DNA of 49,686 nt, from positions 1-49,686 of the forward strand of contig JAKACK010000006.1 of NCBI GenBank assembly GCA_021821445.1, given 5' to 3'. The stretch comes from Microcaldota archaeon. GTDB taxonomy: Archaea > Micrarchaeota > Micrarchaeia > Micrarchaeales > Micrarchaeaceae. Positions 46,258 to 49,686 of the stretch are shown in pieces. The notes under the pieces are model-generated. The model saw only the letters and a program-made list of their open reading frames with translations. It had not been told where the DNA came from and ran no database searches. A program made the position numbers and the translations under genes. Positions within the stretch are counted from its first letter, which is position 1. Each line of letters starts with the position of its first letter.

Positions 46258-47745
46258 ATGGATCCTGAAGATAATCAGAGTTATAACGAAAATTTAAATG
46301 AAGATCAGGGTAATGTAGATTACAATCAACAAGATATGGATAATAATCTGAATAACCAAAACGATGATAATCAGAATCAGAGTGATAATAATCAAGAAAT
46401 TAATAAAAGAGATGCTATAGTAACTAATTTAAATGAGCAAGAATTGAATTTAGAAGATAAAATATTAGATAAACTTAATGGGGGATTTGCAGCTCTTGAA
46501 CTTGAAAGAGAAAAAAAGGATTTAATGGTTAGAACAGCAAAAGAAATAGATTCTAATCTAAGTGATGATATTATAGATAAAATTTATGAGGATATAAATA
46601 ATTTAGGAATGATAGAAGAACTTGTCACAAATGAAGACATAGAAGATATAGCAATAAATAATACATCTAGTATATTCGCTTATTTTGGTGGAGGTAAAAC
46701 AGTAAACATGGATTTTAAATTCAATAAACGTATAGATTTAGTAAGATTTGTAAAAAAATTAATGCTTTATTCTACTAATTCTGAAGATAATAACAATATA
46801 GTTGACGTTCATATGAAAAATGGAAGCAGAGCTAATATTATAAATTCGCCGAGAGGATATGATGTAACTATAAGAAATTTTAAGAAAAATGCTTTAAGTG
46901 TTTTGGATTTAATAAATTTTGGGGAATTTGATTATAATGTTGCTGCAAGATTGTGGCTTTATATGGACGGATTTAATGTGAGACCTGCTAACATATTGAT
47001 AGCAGGTATGCCATCAGCTGGTAAAACAAGCCTTCTTAATTCCCTATTCTCATTTATAAGACCAGATGAAAGAGTTATAACTATGGAGGAAACTTACGAA
47101 CTTGACACTAGTATGTCAGAAAATGTGGTTAATCTTGAGACTAACAACTATTTGCCCATGGTTGAATTAGTAAAGAATTCACTTAGAATGAGACCTGATA
47201 TGCTCATTATAGGAGAAGTTAGAGGTCCTGAAGCTAATGATATGATAACTGCTATGAATGTTGGTAATATTTGCCTTGGAACAATTCATGCAACTTCATC
47301 TAGGGATATAATAAATAGGCTTGAAAATTCACCTATGAATGTACCTATGGGTGTAATTCCTGCTATCGATGCTTTAATAGTTTTATCAAAGGTATATATA
47401 GATGGAAAACCCATAAGAAAAATAATTCAGATATCGGAGATTTCAGGAATTGAAACACAGATACTTCTCTCTGATTTATATAAATTTGATTATAAAACCC
47501 ATAGAGCTGCAGCTATCTTACCGAGCGTTACATATAGAGATAGATTATCCCAAGCTATAGGAGTACCTCCTCCTGATATATTAGCTGAAGAATCAGTTAG
47601 GGTACAAATTTTAATGAGATTGAATCAGTTAGGTATAAGAGATATAAAAAGGATAAGCCAAGTTGTTCAAGAATATTACAGTAATCCAGATCAGTTATTA
47701 GTAAAACTTGGATTGAATAATCTACACCCAATAATTAGAATTTAA
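46258..47745 (+). CDS. Type II/IV secretion system ATPase (VirB11/TadA/GspE-like) with Asn/Asp/Gln-rich N-terminus
   Basis: NILIAGMPSAGKTSLLNSLFSFI (Walker A), RMRPDMLIIGEVRGPEANDMITAMNVGNICLGTIHATSSRDIINRL. Confidence 0.93.
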   Translation: MDPEDNQSYNENLNEDQGNVDYNQQDMDNNLNNQNDDNQNQSDNNQEINKRDAIVTNLNEQELNLEDKILDKLNGGFAALELEREKKDLMVRTAKEIDSNLSDDIIDKIYEDINNLGMIEELVTNEDIEDIAINNTSSIFAYFGGGKTVNMDFKFNKRIDLVRFVKKLMLYSTNSEDNNNIVDVHMKNGSRANIINSPRGYDVTIRNFKKNALSVLDLINFGEFDYNVAARLWLYMDGFNVRPANILIAGMPSAGKTSLLNSLFSFIRPDERVITMEETYELDTSMSENVVNLETNNYLPMVELVKNSLRMRPDMLIIGEVRGPEANDMITAMNVGNICLGTIHATSSRDIINRLENSPMNVPMGVIPAIDALIVLSKVYIDGKPIRKIIQISEISGIETQILLSDLYKFDYKTHRAAAILPSVTYRDRLSQAIGVPPPDILAEESVRVQILMRLNQLGIRDIKRISQVVQEYYSNPDQLLVKLGLNNLHPIIRI

Positions 47746-47782
47746 TTAAGTTTTTTAAATTTAAAAATAAAAAAGAGAATAT

Positions 47783-48070
47783 TTATTTGTTGTTAGTTTC
47801 AAAGCCCATAACATTGTAAATATTAGATATTGAATCTACAACCTTTTTACCTTTTTCTGTCAACCTTACTATTTTGTTTTTACCGTGCTTTTCACGTGAC
47901 ACCAAATCTTGCCTTTCACATTCTAATATAAAATTGCAAGTGTGCACATAGGTTGTGTTAGATTCCTTTGATAATGCATCTACATTCCATTCCTTCTGCT
48001 CGTTCTTCAACAATAATAGTATACGAGATTGTTTGTCTTTCAATAATAACGTATTTTGGTCGCCTTCCAT
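47783..48070 (-). CDS. Winged-helix (MarR/ArsR-like) transcriptional regulator
   Basis: KQSRILLLLKNEQKEWNVDALSKESNTTYVHTCNFILECERQDLVSREKHGKNKIVRLTEKGKKVVDSI. Confidence 0.75.
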   Translation of the reverse strand: MEGDQNTLLLKDKQSRILLLLKNEQKEWNVDALSKESNTTYVHTCNFILECERQDLVSREKHGKNKIVRLTEKGKKVVDSISNIYNVMGFETNNK

Positions 48071-48134
48071 AAATACACCTCTATATTTATTATATTATTA
48101 ATTTATGTTAAAAACTTAATAACTATTCCTTAAT

Positions 48135-48155
48135 TTTGTAATATATTATTACAAA
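48135..48155. promoter_or_regulatory. 21-bp palindrome in divergent intergenic region (possible operator)
   Basis: TTTGTAATA-TAT-TATTACAAA between the wHTH regulator and the surface protein gene. Confidence 0.35.
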
Positions 48156-48260
48156 TCAAATAAAGGTTATTTATATAATTATTTCAGATAAAACGAATAA
48201 TTATCTTGTAGTTTTTTGATAAAATATATATATATTTATTAATAAATAGATATTGTTTGT

Positions 48261-49686
48261 ATGAACTTTAATAAATTAAGTACATTTGTTTTAGTAGCCT
48301 TTATTTTTGCAGTGTTTTTGCTTATAAATATTGATGGTGCAGTAAGTCTATCAATAAGCCCAAAATCTATTTCTTATGGAAATTCAAGCAATATAGCTGC
48401 AGCAGTGAGCAATCCAAAGAATTATTCAGAAATAGCAATTAATAATATTATAGTATCTAAAGCAGCAGCACCTGGTATACCTAATTATTATACCTTTTAT
48501 GGTTATGGAGAAGATGATTGTAACCAAACTATATCAGCAGGGAAATATAATGTATCTGCAGTAAGTATATCTGCAAAAAATATACTTCCGTTATGTTCTA
48601 GAGTAAGTTATAAAGCAGATTTAAATTCGAGTTATATTTATGTAAAAAAAGCATTTCCAAATTTAATTGCACATGTAAATAAAGTATATAATTATAGTAG
48701 CAGCGGATTAATATTCAATTATAGTTCTAACGAATTTTTAAATCCTTTAAAAGTTAATATTTATATAAATGGAAATTTAGTTAACTCTAGTTATGTGAGC
48801 AAGATTATCAATACAATAAATGTTGCAAATGGTACTTTAGGTATGGCTATTTTAGATAACAAAAGTTTGTATGTCGCGGGTTATTATTCTTCTATATCAA
48901 AAATTAATTTAAGTAACGTAAGTGATATAACCCCTATAACTAAATTCTATGGTAGTTCAGATGTAGCTTTAATAAATAATTCATATGCATATGTTACAAA
49001 TTCCTACAATAATACCTTAGCTCTTTTAGATTTGAATAACGATAAGGTTGTTAATGTAATAAAAGGATTTGATTATCCTGTTTATGTTGCTATATCTCCA
49101 AATGGAAAATTAGCTTATGTGAGTAATATAGGAATTGGAAATTCTAAAATTTATATCTTGAATATAAGTGATAGTAAGATAGTTGGATCAATTTCAAAAG
49201 ATTTAAATGGCCCATTTGGTATAGCATTTTCACCAAATGGCAAATATATTTATGTTGTTAATGGGGATACATCTACATTGGAGGTATTTAATTCAAGTAC
49301 ATATGATTATGTAACAGATGTTCCTTTGATAAGTGGGTCAGAAAGTGTTTCTGTAGCAAAAAATGGAGATATATTTATAGCGGGGGGAAACAATTTTGTA
49401 GAAGTTCTAAATCCCTCATTAAAAATTTTATCATTAATAAAAGCGTATAATAAAACAAATGATGTTGTTATAGACAATAATCTCGCTTATATATCTACTG
49501 TAAATAAATCTATAGATGTATTTAAGTTAGGAAATTATTCTTATACCGCTATAATAAATAAGCAAGGTAATAATTCTATAGTATTTAACACATTAGGTAA
49601 TGAGAATTATACAAATGAAAGTTTGAAATTTAATTTTACAGTTAAGCATGTACCTGTGAATGTTACAAAAAAGGTAAATGTTACAA
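48261..49686 (+). CDS. Secreted/surface protein with YVTN-type beta-propeller repeats, truncated by window end
   Basis: Open from ATG 48261 to window end: MNFNKLSTFVLVAFIFAVFLLINIDGAVSLSISPKS (signal), repeats YPVYVAISPNGKLAYVSNIG, GPFGIAFSPNGKYIYVVNGDTSTLEVFNSST; many NxS/T. Not in ORF track. Confidence 0.8.
   Translation, partial: MNFNKLSTFVLVAFIFAVFLLINIDGAVSLSISPKSISYGNSSNIAAAVSNPKNYSEIAINNIIVSKAAAPGIPNYYTFYGYGEDDCNQTISAGKYNVSAVSISAKNILPLCSRVSYKADLNSSYIYVKKAFPNLIAHVNKVYNYSSSGLIFNYSSNEFLNPLKVNIYINGNLVNSSYVSKIINTINVANGTLGMAILDNKSLYVAGYYSSISKINLSNVSDITPITKFYGSSDVALINNSYAYVTNSYNNTLALLDLNNDKVVNVIKGFDYPVYVAISPNGKLAYVSNIGIGNSKIYILNISDSKIVGSISKDLNGPFGIAFSPNGKYIYVVNGDTSTLEVFNSSTYDYVTDVPLISGSESVSVAKNGDIFIAGGNNFVEVLNPSLKILSLIKAYNKTNDVVIDNNLAYISTVNKSIDVFKLGNYSYTAIINKQGNNSIVFNTLGNENYTNESLKFNFTVKHVPVNVTKKVNVT

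Noticed and set aside
1-49686. CRISPR arrays, toxin-antitoxin, restriction-modification or other defence systems
   Set aside because: No repeat-spacer pattern and no recognisable nuclease, methyltransferase or toxin genes among the ORFs.

Overview
AT-rich archaeal chromosomal segment dominated by housekeeping information-processing genes: many archaeal/eukaryotic-type ribosomal proteins, EF-2, SRP54, FtsY, RpoD, RpoN, NAC, histone, prefoldin, aIF6, TruD, Dph2 and deoxyhypusine synthase. Gene content, short spacing, an isolated 23S rRNA gene and intron-containing tRNAs suggest a reduced-genome (DPANN/ARMAN-like) archaeon; this lineage call is inference from gene content only. RNA genes: a solitary 23S rRNA on the minus strand enclosed by a perfect 16-bp inverted repeat, three tRNAs (two with short BHB-type introns) and a candidate C/D box sRNA upstream of the histone gene. 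I saw no CRISPR array, transposon, prophage or known defence island. The most interesting observations are: (1) a tRNA-Leu whose predicted spliced anticodon is AAG (A34 is very rare in archaea); (2) a tRNA-Ser(CGA) with a 14-nt intron at non-canonical position 30/31; (3) a tRNA-Ala(UGC) lacking both halves of the G18-U55 elbow contact; (4) a NAC gene broken exactly at a G8 homopolymer; (5) a new C/D box sRNA candidate; (6) Lys/Glu-rich tails on several ribosomal proteins; (7) a membrane-anchored tandem winged-helix protein; (8) a stem-loop centred on the stop codon of a beta-CASP RNase gene. None of these is proof of a wholly new system. All calls come from reading the sequence and translations, with no database search.
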